Positions 1 through 7,442 of a DNA stretch of 12,089 bases are shown here, one piece after another. The position numbers and the translations under genes were made by a program. The notes under the pieces are model-generated. The model was not told where the DNA came from and searched no databases. It was given only the letters and a program-made list of their open reading frames with translations. This DNA comes from Salinisphaera sp. UBA1666 (GTDB lineage Bacteria; Pseudomonadota; Gammaproteobacteria; Nevskiales; Salinisphaeraceae), in NCBI GenBank assembly GCA_002320455.1, contig DCKU01000158.1, positions 1 through 12,089 of the forward strand, in the 5' to 3' direction. How positions within the stretch are numbered: the stretch's first letter is position 1; each line of letters begins with the position of its first letter.

Positions 1-1
1 T

Positions 2-190
2 TCGGCGGCACCCGACGCGATGATTGACCAAGGCGCACTTGTCGAGGCGCCATGGGCGCTTCGGGCACCGCCGATCGACTATCGCGTAACCGAGCTATTA
101 CCGGGACTCGAATGGAGTGAGGCGCTGCTGGTGCTCAACAGTTTCGATAGCGCCGCGCTGTGTCGCATGGCGCCACTGGAGGGCCCATGA
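2..190 (+). CDS. C-terminal fragment of an unidentified protein, upstream gene of the nuo-like operon
   Basis: Codons starting at base 2 run open to a TGA at 188-190, giving the last 62 residues of a protein whose start lies outside the window. The stop overlaps the ATG of the next gene (ATGA at 187-190), so it belongs to the same operon. No membrane segment or cysteine cluster is visible in this fragment. The end of the protein contains LVLNSFDSAALC. This loosely recalls the SFD stretch near the C-terminus of NuoD or hydrogenase large subunits, but the resemblance is too weak to name the gene. Position in the operon suggests a peripheral-arm or catalytic subunit of the complex. That is inference only. 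Confidence 0.6.
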   Translation, partial: SAAPDAMIDQGALVEAPWALRAPPIDYRVTELLPGLEWSEALLVLNSFDSAALCRMAPLEGP

Positions 191-1101
191 CCCCGATCGT
201 TCTCACCGTGGCCTGGGTCGCCTTCCTCCTCGGTATGGCGTGGTACGTCGCCGTGCTTGATGGGCTATGGGCGGCCGCCCGCGAAGGCCGGTCGCTACGT
301 ACGCCGCTCGCCAACCCGCTCTACCGGTGCGCCACGATGCTGCGCCAGCAGTCCAATCTGACCGAAGCGCCGGATTTGCTGAACTGGCGTCTGGCGCCTG
401 CACTGTATGCCGGGCTGGCCGGTACCGGCGTCGCGCTCGTGCCCTTCTCCGGTGCCAGCGTGCTTGCGGACCTCGAAGTCGGCATCGTCTGGTGGGGCGC
501 CGTCGAAGCGCTGACGGTCGTGGTCGTCTTCCTGCACGGTTGGTCGGCCAATTCTCAACTCGGCCTGATCGGCGCCTACCGCTATGTCGCCATCGGGCTA
601 CCGGTGATGCTGATCAGCATGTTCGTGCTTATCGCGGCGGCATTGCCCGCCGAGTCGCTGGCCGTTCCGAAGATCATCGAATCCCAGCGCGAACTCTGGA
701 ATGTCATCCGCCAGCCGCTCGGGCTCCCGCTGTTCCTGCTGATCGGCCTGTCTCTCAGCTTCAGAGGCCCGTTCAACTACGCGGACTCGGCCGATCTGGC
801 CGACGGCACGGCCTCGGAGATCTCGGGAGCGGCGCGGCTGGTCTGGGAATTCGCGCGCCTGGCCATGCTGGTGGCAACGGCGGCCATGGCGGCGACCGTA
901 TTCCTCGGCGGCTATCTCGGGCCGGTGCTGCCGGGCCCGCTCTGGCTGCTGCTCAAAACGGCCGCGGTGCTCGTGCTGCTGGTTGCGCTCAGCCACTTGT
1001 TTGCGCGTATTTCACCGAGCCGGATGCTGACCTTGATCTGGATCGTGCTCATGCCGCTGGCGTTCATCGATCTCGTCTGGGCCGGACTGGTGGCGCTATG
1101 A
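187..1101 (+). CDS. nuoH: NuoH-like membrane subunit of a divergent complex I-type pump
   Basis: This is a 304-residue, strongly hydrophobic protein of about eight membrane segments. It is related to NuoH, the subunit that joins the membrane arm to the peripheral arm in complex I and also has homologues in group 4 hydrogenases. The family signature GWSxNS is present (residues 118-123, followed by QLGLIGAYRY), and PFNYADSADL at 195-204 stands where ordinary NuoH has PFDLPEAESEL. The usual Glu after the ALRAxxQxxSY motif is replaced by Met141, and the acidic PFDLPEAE loop is mostly rewritten. Canonical quinone and E-channel chemistry is therefore doubtful. The ATG at 187 was chosen over the GTG at 160, because it overlaps the preceding stop and begins directly with the first hydrophobic helix. 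The 3' end overlaps nuoJ as ATGA. nuoI, which normally follows nuoH, is absent. Confidence 0.8.
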   Translation: MTPIVLTVAWVAFLLGMAWYVAVLDGLWAAAREGRSLRTPLANPLYRCATMLRQQSNLTEAPDLLNWRLAPALYAGLAGTGVALVPFSGASVLADLEVGIVWWGAVEALTVVVVFLHGWSANSQLGLIGAYRYVAIGLPVMLISMFVLIAAALPAESLAVPKIIESQRELWNVIRQPLGLPLFLLIGLSLSFRGPFNYADSADLADGTASEISGAARLVWEFARLAMLVATAAMAATVFLGGYLGPVLPGPLWLLLKTAAVLVLLVALSHLFARISPSRMLTLIWIVLMPLAFIDLVWAGLVAL

Positions 1102-1703
1102 GCGTTGTGGACGATATGGCCTTCTGGATCTTCGCCCTGACCGCAATCGTGTCCGGCTGGCGGGTTTTCTGTACCGATTCGATGGTGCGCGCATCGTTTT
1201 TGCTGCTGGCCTCGTTCATCGCGGTCGGCCTGATCATGCTGCTGCTCGGCGCACCCTACCTCGGCATTGCGACCATTTTCATGATGGGCGTGGAGATGAT
1301 GGTCATGGCCTTGTTCATGGTCATGTACATGATGAATCCCGCCGGCCTGAACCCGATGGTCATGGTGCATCAGCACCGTTTTTCGATCGGCGCGGGTATC
1401 GCTGCGTTTGTGGGTCTGGCGGCGGTAATGCTGGTCACCGACTTTGCGGATAACCCGGTCGCTTCCGACGCGCGCGTGGTAACGGATCTCGGCAAGGAAC
1501 TGCTCGGCGACTCGATGCTGATCTTCGAAACCGCGGGCGTGACCCTGCTGGCGACCATGGTGGCCAGCGTGATCCTGTCGAGCCGCAGCGGGCGCTTCGG
1601 TCCCGCGGACGAAGGCTCTGTTCCGCCGCCCCTGGAACCGGGCGGTCAGCCGGCCGGACGTCTGCCCGAGGAAGGCGGCGGCCACGGCCATCACCATCAT
1701 TGA
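1098..1703 (+). CDS. nuoJ: NuoJ-like membrane subunit with Met-rich helix and His-rich tail
   Basis: This 201-residue protein has five predicted membrane segments and lies between the H and K subunits, as NuoJ does. Its start overlaps the nuoH stop (ATGA), which suggests translational coupling. In standard NuoJ the third helix carries IVYAGAIMVLFVF, including the pi-bulge that moves during the complex I cycle. Here the matching stretch (60-80) reads IFMMGVEMMVMALFMVMYMM. Only the Gly is kept, a Glu (Glu66) is gained, and 11 of residues 62-89 are Met. The C-terminus after the last helix is a hydrophilic Pro/Gly tail ending GGGHGHHHH. This is a natural His cluster that could bind metal, though nothing else shows that. 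Identity rests on position, length and topology more than on motif conservation. Confidence 0.8.
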   Translation: MSVVDDMAFWIFALTAIVSGWRVFCTDSMVRASFLLLASFIAVGLIMLLLGAPYLGIATIFMMGVEMMVMALFMVMYMMNPAGLNPMVMVHQHRFSIGAGIAAFVGLAAVMLVTDFADNPVASDARVVTDLGKELLGDSMLIFETAGVTLLATMVASVILSSRSGRFGPADEGSVPPPLEPGGQPAGRLPEEGGGHGHHHH

Positions 1704-1716
1704 GGAGACGAGAACA

Positions 1717-2022
1717 ATGACCCTCACCGCTATCCTGCTCGTCGCCGCGGCCCTGATCGGCATCGGCCTCTATGGCACGCTTTCCCAGCAGTCGTTCGTC
1801 ATGCTGATGATGGGCCTGGAACTCATGCTCAACGGCGTACTGCTGGCCGCAGTCGGCTTCTGGTCGCTGGCCGCCGGCGGCGTGCCGACCGGGCAACTGC
1901 TGGCCATCGTCACCATGGCCGTGATGGCGGTGGAAATGTCGGTGGGCTTTGCGCTGATCACCGCGGTCTATCGCAACCGGCAGGCCGATATGACCGAAAG
2001 CCTCGGCACCATGAAGCACTGA
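1717..2022 (+). CDS. nuoK: NADH-quinone oxidoreductase subunit K (NuoK)
   Basis: This 101-residue, three-helix protein is the best conserved small subunit of the set. NuoK (MrpC family) forms part of the central hydrophilic axis linking quinone chemistry to the antiporter subunits. The hallmark LELMLN is present with Glu35 in helix 2, and the second buried acid is Glu73 in helix 3 (AVEMSVGFAL). These match the two essential glutamates of E. coli NuoK. The tail YRNR at 85-88 is also typical. A clear ribosome binding site, GAGGAGA, lies at 1702-1708 just after the nuoJ stop. The stop codon overlaps the nuoL start as TGATG. Confidence 0.95.
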   Translation: MTLTAILLVAAALIGIGLYGTLSQQSFVMLMMGLELMLNGVLLAAVGFWSLAAGGVPTGQLLAIVTMAVMAVEMSVGFALITAVYRNRQADMTESLGTMKH

Positions 2023-3851
2023 TGCTCTGGTTACTCGCGCTCATCCCGATTCTGGCTGCTCCGGCGGTTTTCCTGCGCGCAGGCGAGCGCCGCGCGACGC
2101 TGGGTATCGCCGCCGCTGGCGTGTTAGCCGCCACCCTGGCACTCGCGATCTGGGCCGCGCTCGGCGGCTGGAGCGGACAGCTGGCGTGGAGCGGGGCACT
2201 ACGGCTCCAGGTTGGGTTGACCGATTTCTCCGCCGTGATGGCGATCCTGGTGCCCGCGGTGGCTCTGCCGGTCGTGGTCTATGCGACGGCCCACGAGGAC
2301 AGCCAGGGCCTGAAGCGCCTGATCGCCCTGCTGCTGTTGTTCGTCGGTGCTATGGAACTGCTCGTGATCGCGGCCGATCTGTTGACGCTGCTGATCGGCT
2401 GGGAACTGGTGGGGGCCTGTTCCTGGGCGCTGATCAGTCACCGCTGGCGCGACGCCGACAATCCGGCGGCCGGGCGCTATGCTTTCGTTGCGACCCGGCT
2501 CGGCGATCTCGGCCTGTTCCTGGCCGCGATGGCGGCGTTTACCGGCACTCGCAGCTTCGCCTTTGCCGGGCTGGGCCAGCTCGACGGTCCGCTGCAGCAG
2601 CTGCTGGTATTCGGCGTGTTGCTGTCGGCCGCGGCCAAATCCGGCCAAGTACCGTTTGCGCCCTGGCTGTTTCGCGCCATGGCCGGTCCGACCTCAGTAT
2701 CGGCGCTGCTGCATGCGGCGACCATGGTCGCGGCCGGCGCCTATCTGCTGATCAGGCTGCATCCGGTACTCGATAGCGCCGCCTGGTTTGGCCCGGTCAC
2801 CATCGGCATCGGTCTGGTCACAGCCCTTGCCGGCGGCACGGTGACGCTGCTGCAGCCACACGCCAAAAAACTGCTGGCCGCCTCGACCTCGGCCCAGTAC
2901 GGGCTCATGTTCGTCGCTGTCGGCGCCGGCTATCCGGGCGTTGCGCTCGCGCATATGGTGAGCCATGCGGCATTCAAGGCATTGCTGTTCCTGGGTGCCG
3001 GCATTGCCGGCGAACAGGCCGGCAGTTTCGAGCTGAGCCGCATGCGCTTTGCGCGCACCCTGCCCTATGTAACGGTGTTGAGTGCGGCGGGCGCGCTCGC
3101 GCTGGCCGGTGTTCCGCCGCTGGGCGCTGCCTGGACCAAGGAGGCGGTGATCGCGGCCGCCGCCCACGCCGGCCCGGCGCTGGCGATCGCGCTCATGCTC
3201 GCCGGCGGTCTGAGTGCGGCCTACGCGATGCGTTTCCAGTATTCGGTCTTCGGTCCAGGCGACGAAGCCGAGGACGATGCCAAGTCGTCATACCGGCTGG
3301 AGACCGTGATGCTGGCCCTGCTGGCCGTGGCCTGTGTCGTACTCGGCGCACTCTGGCTGCCGGGTGCGCGCGGCGCGCTCGAACAGGGCTTCGGCGCCAA
3401 CCTGCCACTGTTCAAGCCCTGGGAGACCATCGGCTCGCTGATCGCGCTCGCCGCCGGTCTCTATGCCGGCCTGCTGGTCGCCCGTCACGATCCGGCCTTG
3501 GGCGGCGACGGCGCGCTGGCCGCCAGCGACGACTGGCTCGGCCTGCCGGTCGCGATCCATCGGCTCGTCGTGGCGCCGACCAGCCAGCTAGCGCAATACA
3601 GCGCCCGATTCGACGACCACGTCATCGATTATACGGTCGGGCGTATCGCCGCCGCGGCCACAGCGATCGCCCAGACCGGCTGGCATTTTCTGGAACGCCT
3701 GGCCGATGGCCTGCCCGAAGGGTCCGCGCGCTGGGTCGCCCTCGGCGGCGAAGACAGCCGTCGCCTGCAGACCGGCCTCTCCCATCATTATTTCGCCCTC
3801 ATCGCGATCGGGGTCGTGGTGTTGACCCTAATTCTGCTCGCAGGGAGCTGA
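2022..3851 (+). CDS. nuoL: NADH-quinone oxidoreductase subunit L (NuoL), distal antiporter-like subunit
   Basis: This 609-residue polytopic protein is close in length to E. coli NuoL (613). It is the antiporter-like subunit at the tip of the membrane arm and carries one proton channel plus the long lateral helix. The channel residues are in place: Glu128 in GWELVGACSW, Asp162 in TRLGDLG, Lys206 in KSGQVPF, the AMAGPTSVSALLHAATMV signature with His231, Lys282/283 in HAKKLLAAST, Lys319 in SHAAFKALLF and Lys373 in AWTKEAV. The C-terminal RRLQTGLSHHY element before the last helix matches the end of the NuoL lateral helix, which argues against a stand-alone Mrp or DabB protein. The start overlaps the nuoK stop by one base. 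Of the three antiporter subunits here, this one keeps the full set of canonical residues. Confidence 0.95.
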   Translation: MLWLLALIPILAAPAVFLRAGERRATLGIAAAGVLAATLALAIWAALGGWSGQLAWSGALRLQVGLTDFSAVMAILVPAVALPVVVYATAHEDSQGLKRLIALLLLFVGAMELLVIAADLLTLLIGWELVGACSWALISHRWRDADNPAAGRYAFVATRLGDLGLFLAAMAAFTGTRSFAFAGLGQLDGPLQQLLVFGVLLSAAAKSGQVPFAPWLFRAMAGPTSVSALLHAATMVAAGAYLLIRLHPVLDSAAWFGPVTIGIGLVTALAGGTVTLLQPHAKKLLAASTSAQYGLMFVAVGAGYPGVALAHMVSHAAFKALLFLGAGIAGEQAGSFELSRMRFARTLPYVTVLSAAGALALAGVPPLGAAWTKEAVIAAAAHAGPALAIALMLAGGLSAAYAMRFQYSVFGPGDEAEDDAKSSYRLETVMLALLAVACVVLGALWLPGARGALEQGFGANLPLFKPWETIGSLIALAAGLYAGLLVARHDPALGGDGALAASDDWLGLPVAIHRLVVAPTSQLAQYSARFDDHVIDYTVGRIAAAATAIAQTGWHFLERLADGLPEGSARWVALGGEDSRRLQTGLSHHYFALIAIGVVVLTLILLAGS

Positions 3852-3852
3852 C

Positions 3853-5337
3853 ATGCTCACGCTGACTATTCTGGTTCCCTTGATCGGCGCGCTGGCGATC
3901 CTTTACGTCAACGAGGACCGCTGCCGCAAGGTGGCCTGCGTGCTCGGCGCGATTCCGCTGCTGCTGCTGATCATCGCCTGGATCGGTTTCGATACCGGCG
4001 CGGGCGCGCCGGTCTTTCAATGGGTCGAGAGCTATCCCTGGATCCCCTCGCTCGGGGTCGGCTGGCGCATGGGCGTGGACGGCATCGCCCTGGCGATCGC
4101 AACCATGAGCGCCCTGCTGTTCGTGGCCACGATCGCCTGGCCGGCCGAAACCCAGGGTCGACCGCGCCAGTACTACGCCTGGTTTTTATTCCTGGAAGCG
4201 GTGTCGCTGGGCGTGTTCCTGACCCTGGATCTGCTGCTGTTCTATGTGTTTTTCGATCTGAGCCTGGTCGGACTGTTCTTTCTGATCGGCCGCTGGGGTC
4301 ACGGCGACGCCCAGCGCGCCGCGCTCAAGTTCTTTGTCTATACCTTCGCCGGCTCGCTGGCGATGCTGCTGGCGATCATTGCTCTGGTGCTGACCACCGA
4401 TCCGGTCACCTTCGACATGCGCGAACTCATCGCGCGCCAGCCGCTGGCCGGCATGGACGTGCGCGGCGCGCTGGTGCTGCTCGGTTTTGTCATCGGTCTC
4501 GGAATCAAGACGCCCTTCGTGCCCTTGCATACCTGGCTGCCGCCGGCCCACGTCGATGCGCCCGGCCCGGCGTCCGCGATCCTGGCCGGCGTGCTGCTCA
4601 AGATGGGCACCTACGGGCTCATCCGTATTCCGTTTTCGATGATGAGCGCGACCTTCGCGCGTTACGCCTTCGCGCTCGGAATCGTTGCGGTGGTCTCGAT
4701 TCTCTGGGGCGCGCTGGTGGCGATGGCACAGCGCGATCTCAAGCGCCGGATTGCCTATACCTCGGTCAATCACATGGGATACTCGCTGCTCGGCATCGCC
4801 GCAGCCGGCGCCCTGGTCGGCGGTGGCGAGCAGGCCGCGCGTCAGATGGCGTTGACCGGCGCGACCGTCGAGATGGTGGCCCACGGGCTGATCACGGGTT
4901 CGTTGTTCCTGATCTGCGGCGTCTTCTGGCAGCGCGGCCGTGAATACGATCTGCAAACCTACGGCGGCCTGGCTCAGGTTGCCCCCCGACTCACCGGCTT
5001 CGCCGTACTGGCCTCCTTTGCCAGTCTCGGCCTGCCGGGGCTGGCCGGCTTCGTGGCCGAGCTGCAGATCTTTGTCGGCACCTTCGGCGTCTATCCGTGG
5101 CTGGCGGCGATCGGGCTCGTCGGCATCCTGATCACCGCGGCCCTGTTCCTGCAGATGCTCCAGCAGCTGTTCTTTGGCGAACTGCCCGCGCGCTGGTCCG
5201 ATTTCAGCGACCTCGGCCGGGTCGAAACCCGGTTGCTGGCGGTACTCGCGGTGCTGGTGGTTGTCATCGGCATCTATCCGGTCTGGCTGCTGACCTTGAT
5301 CAACAGCACCACGGCGGTGCTCACCGGTGGGCCATAG
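3853..5337 (+). CDS. nuoM: NADH-quinone oxidoreductase subunit M (NuoM), Asp in place of TM5 Glu
   Basis: This 494-residue antiporter-like proton channel subunit begins one base after the nuoL stop, with AGGGAG ahead of the ATG. Conserved elements include LLLFYVFF (127-134), AALKFFVYT, the GIKTPFVPLHTWLPPAHVDA signature (Lys219, His226), Lys250 in LLKMGTYGL, Lys297 in DLKRRIAYTSVNHMGY and Glu403 in AGFVAELQIF. These match the E. coli NuoM channel residues Lys234, Lys265 and Glu407, and the Lys297 motif is typical of the family. The one clear exception is the TM5 glutamate (E. coli Glu144), which is Asp135 here (FFDLSL, codon GAT at 4255-4257). That change keeps the charge but shortens the side chain. 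Length is close to the E. coli protein (509). Confidence 0.95.
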   Translation: MLTLTILVPLIGALAILYVNEDRCRKVACVLGAIPLLLLIIAWIGFDTGAGAPVFQWVESYPWIPSLGVGWRMGVDGIALAIATMSALLFVATIAWPAETQGRPRQYYAWFLFLEAVSLGVFLTLDLLLFYVFFDLSLVGLFFLIGRWGHGDAQRAALKFFVYTFAGSLAMLLAIIALVLTTDPVTFDMRELIARQPLAGMDVRGALVLLGFVIGLGIKTPFVPLHTWLPPAHVDAPGPASAILAGVLLKMGTYGLIRIPFSMMSATFARYAFALGIVAVVSILWGALVAMAQRDLKRRIAYTSVNHMGYSLLGIAAAGALVGGGEQAARQMALTGATVEMVAHGLITGSLFLICGVFWQRGREYDLQTYGGLAQVAPRLTGFAVLASFASLGLPGLAGFVAELQIFVGTFGVYPWLAAIGLVGILITAALFLQMLQQLFFGELPARWSDFSDLGRVETRLLAVLAVLVVVIGIYPVWLLTLINSTTAVLTGGP

Positions 5338-5338
5338 C

Positions 5339-6745
5339 ATGCCGATCGGCGACGTCCTGCCCGAGATCAGTGTCCTGGTCAGCGCGGTCGTGCTGCTGCT
5401 GGCCGCCTCGTTCATGCGCCAGCAGGACCACTGGCGGCTTGCCATCGGGGCGCTCGCCAGCCTGTTCGCCGCGGCCGTGCTCTGTGCGCTACAGCTGGGC
5501 GAGCCGGCGCGGCTGACGTTCGCCGGCGTCTGGGCGCTCGACGGCGCGAGTATTTGGGCTCGCCTGCTCATTCTGGCTACCACCGCGATCTGCGTGGCGC
5601 TGACCCCGGAATGGCTGCGCAGCGATCGCCGCCACGGTGAGTATTACGCCATGCTGTTGCTGGCAGCACTTGGAGCCATGCTGCTTGCCGGGGCGGCCGA
5701 TCTGCTGCAGCTAGTCATGGCGGTGCTGCTGTCGTCGGTCACCGGCTATACGCTCGCGGCCTACCACCGCGCCTGGCCGCTGTCGGTGGAAGCGGGGATG
5801 AAGTATTTCCTGGTCGGCGCGCTCACCAATACGCTGCTCATGATCGGGGTGACGCTGCTCTTTGGCCTGTTCGGCAGCACGGATTACGCGCAAATAGCAA
5901 AAGCCGCCACCGACGCGCCCCAAATCATGGCACTGATCGGATTGACGCTGGTCGTGGTCGGCGTCGCCTTCAAGCTGGCGGCGGTGCCGGCCCATACCTG
6001 GATGCCCGACGTGTCCGAGGGCGCGCCGCCACCGGCTGCCGCGTTTCTGACCGTGGCCCCCAAGATCGGCGCGGCCATTGCGCTGGCACGGCTGGTGACA
6101 ATCTTTCCGGCCGACGTTGTCGCCTGGCGGCCGCTTGTCGCCACGCTTGCCGTGGCCACCATGACCATTGGCAATCTCGGGGCGCTCGGCCAGAGCGACG
6201 TGCGCCGGCTGCTGGGCTGGTCGTCGATTTCACAGTCCGGCTATGCTCTGATGGCGGTTACCGCGGTCGGCCTGAACGCGCAGGCGATACCGGCCTTGCT
6301 GTTCTTCCTGGGCGCTTATGCGGCCGCCAATCTGGCAGCATTCGCGGCGGTCACGCAACTGCGCGGCCGGACGAATCTTGCCGATTACCGCGGGCTGGCG
6401 ACGGCCCGGCCCGGGATTGCTGCGGTGCTGGTGGTGAGCTTTCTGTCGCTGGTGGGCATCCCGCCGCTGGGCGGTTTCGTCGGCAAGCTGGCGCTGTTCG
6501 TGACCACGATCGAGGCCGGCTATGCCTGGCTGGCCGTGATCGCCGTCATCAATACAGTCGTTTCGTTGGTCTATTATCTGCGGGTACTCGGTCCCGTGTA
6601 CTTTGGTGATCTCGACGGGCCGGTGCCAGTACTCGGTGGCTGGGCCCAAAAGGCGCTCTATCTGGCTACGTTGTTGACGATCGGTCTCGGTATCCTAGCT
6701 GAACCGCTATGGTCTGAGCTTGGGCGAGTAATGCTGCTACCTTAA
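5339..6745 (+). CDS. nuoN: NADH-quinone oxidoreductase subunit N (NuoN), TM5 Glu replaced by Leu
   Basis: This 468-residue antiporter-like subunit is the last gene of the operon. The family signature is clear: GVAFKLAAVPAHTWMPDVSE (Lys212, His219), EGAPPPAAAFLTVAPK with Lys242, the SSISQSGY stretch, and SLVGIPPLGGFVGKLALF near the C-terminal third. The TM5 glutamate (E. coli Glu133) is missing: aligning the KY motif after TM5 puts Leu130 (CTG at 5726-5728) at that site. The Lys of the usual IKRxLxYSSI motif is Arg289. The ATG at 5339 follows the nuoM stop by one base and was preferred to the GTG at 5327, which overlaps nuoM. No terminator is visible after the TAA. A decayed gene begins within about 20 bases. 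Confidence 0.92.
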   Translation: MPIGDVLPEISVLVSAVVLLLAASFMRQQDHWRLAIGALASLFAAAVLCALQLGEPARLTFAGVWALDGASIWARLLILATTAICVALTPEWLRSDRRHGEYYAMLLLAALGAMLLAGAADLLQLVMAVLLSSVTGYTLAAYHRAWPLSVEAGMKYFLVGALTNTLLMIGVTLLFGLFGSTDYAQIAKAATDAPQIMALIGLTLVVVGVAFKLAAVPAHTWMPDVSEGAPPPAAAFLTVAPKIGAAIALARLVTIFPADVVAWRPLVATLAVATMTIGNLGALGQSDVRRLLGWSSISQSGYALMAVTAVGLNAQAIPALLFFLGAYAAANLAAFAAVTQLRGRTNLADYRGLATARPGIAAVLVVSFLSLVGIPPLGGFVGKLALFVTTIEAGYAWLAVIAVINTVVSLVYYLRVLGPVYFGDLDGPVPVLGGWAQKALYLATLLTIGLGILAEPLWSELGRVMLLP

Positions 6746-6764
6746 GGATGTTGGTGTGATTTCA

Positions 6765-7251
6765 CGGCGGCTGGAGGACACCGAGTGTCAGGCGCTGTAT
6801 AACCGCATAATCAGCCCCTTTCGGGGGCGCCCAGGCGGGTATTCGCTACGACACCAGCCCCGGTGCCGACCGCGCCTTCGCCGTGCTTGGCATACAGAGT
6901 CTGGCACCTTACTGGCTCGAGTCCGATACCGCACTATTCGTCAGCGAGGACGGCGACGTGAGTTTCCGCGGCGAGTTCAAGTACGAGTTGCCGCTCAGCT
7001 AACGCTTGATCCTGCAGCCGCGCCTGGAACTCGGCGCCAGTGCCAACGACGTACCCGAGTACAGTCTGGGCCAGGGCGTCAACGACACCGAGATGGGCCC
7101 GTGCCTGTGCTACGAGATCAAGCGCGAGTTCGCGCCCTACGTCGGCGTGCGCTACGAGGCGCTGCACGGTGAGACTGAAGACATCGCTGAATGCGAAGGT
7201 GAAGCGACCTCGTCGACCGCATTCGTCATAGGCATCAGGGCCTGGTACTGA
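6765..7251 (+). pseudogene. copB: copB remnant: 5'-truncated, frameshifted, nonsense-interrupted copper resistance outer membrane protein
   Basis: This is the C-terminal part of a CopB-type beta-barrel. CopB/PcoB proteins sit in the outer membrane of gram-negative bacteria and take part in copper tolerance with the oxidase CopA. One frame (6765 on) gives RRLEDTECQALYNRIISPF. Continuity then moves +1 around the G-run at 6823-6827, where one extra G would explain the shift. The new frame gives GIRYDTSPGADRAFAVLGIQ, SLAPYWLESDTALFVSEDGD, RLILQPRLELGASAND, REFAPYVGVRYE and the final SSTAFVIGIRAWY before TGA 7249-7251. An in-frame TAA at 7000-7002 stands where relatives have Gln (LLTQRL), so CAA to TAA is the simplest origin. 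The N-terminal half is absent. A 246-base open frame after the stop is only the rest of the dead gene. Confidence 0.88.
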
Positions 7252-7253
7252 GC

Positions 7254-7283
7254 GTCGCGAGGGTTCTACGCCGTTTTCGCGAC
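7254..7283 (+). other. stem-loop after the copB remnant
   Basis: GTCGCGA (7254-7260) and TCGCGAC (7277-7283) form a perfect 7-bp stem with a 16-base loop, a few bases after the copB stop. There is no T-tract, so it is not a typical intrinsic terminator. It may be a leftover of the ancestral copper operon. Confidence 0.4.
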
Positions 7284-7319
7284 CTAGACTTTCAAATCCG
7301 GCAACGCAGAGGTACACCA

Positions 7320-7442
7320 ATGACCAAGATCGCAACGCTTTACCGCATGGTGATGGACGATCACCTTTGTCCATTTGGCCTAAAGTCCAAGGACTTATTG
7401 GAGCGTCAAGTGGACTTGTCCGGGTCCATTAGACACTTCTGA
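7320..7442 (+). pseudogene. N-terminal fragment of a glutaredoxin-like gene
   Basis: The ATG at 7320 begins TKIATLYRMVMDDHLCPFG, followed by LKSKDLLERQ. This is typical of the N-terminus of small glutaredoxin-like proteins that keep one active-site Cys in CPFG; they often sit next to redox-associated membrane proteins. The similarity stops after codon 30, at base 7410. Ten unrelated residues (VDLSGSIRHF) follow before TGA at 7440-7442. A complete protein would be around 80 residues, so most of the fold is missing and the gene is almost certainly dead. The break falls exactly where an IS-end-like sequence starts. Together with the neighbouring copB remnant it suggests a former copper or redox stress cluster. 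Confidence 0.7.
7411..7436. mobile_element. putative IS end (IS3-family-like terminal inverted repeat), element otherwise lost
   Basis: TGGACTTGTCCGGG followed by TCCATTAGACAC begins at the exact base where the glutaredoxin gene breaks. It resembles the TG-starting, GACAC-containing ends of many IS3-family elements. No matching opposite end and no transposase reading frame are seen nearby, so this would be one end left after deletion. The assignment is from memory of end sequences, not from a match. Confidence 0.35.

Noticed and set aside
267..1097. Long plus-strand open frame ahead of nuoJ in the same frame
   Set aside because: It is an out-of-frame reading of nuoH. Only the part from the ATG at 1098 is hydrophobic and NuoJ-like.
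2022..5337. Mrp antiporter or DAB-type inorganic carbon pump
   Set aside because: The H-J-K-L-M-N order, the NuoL C-terminal RLQTG element and the absence of MrpE/F/G or DabA genes point to a complex I-type arm.
4186..5583. 465-codon minus-strand open frame over nuoM and nuoN
   Set aside because: Gln/His/Arg/Asp-rich composition is typical of an antisense shadow in GC-rich DNA, and the plus strand carries clear NuoM and NuoN.
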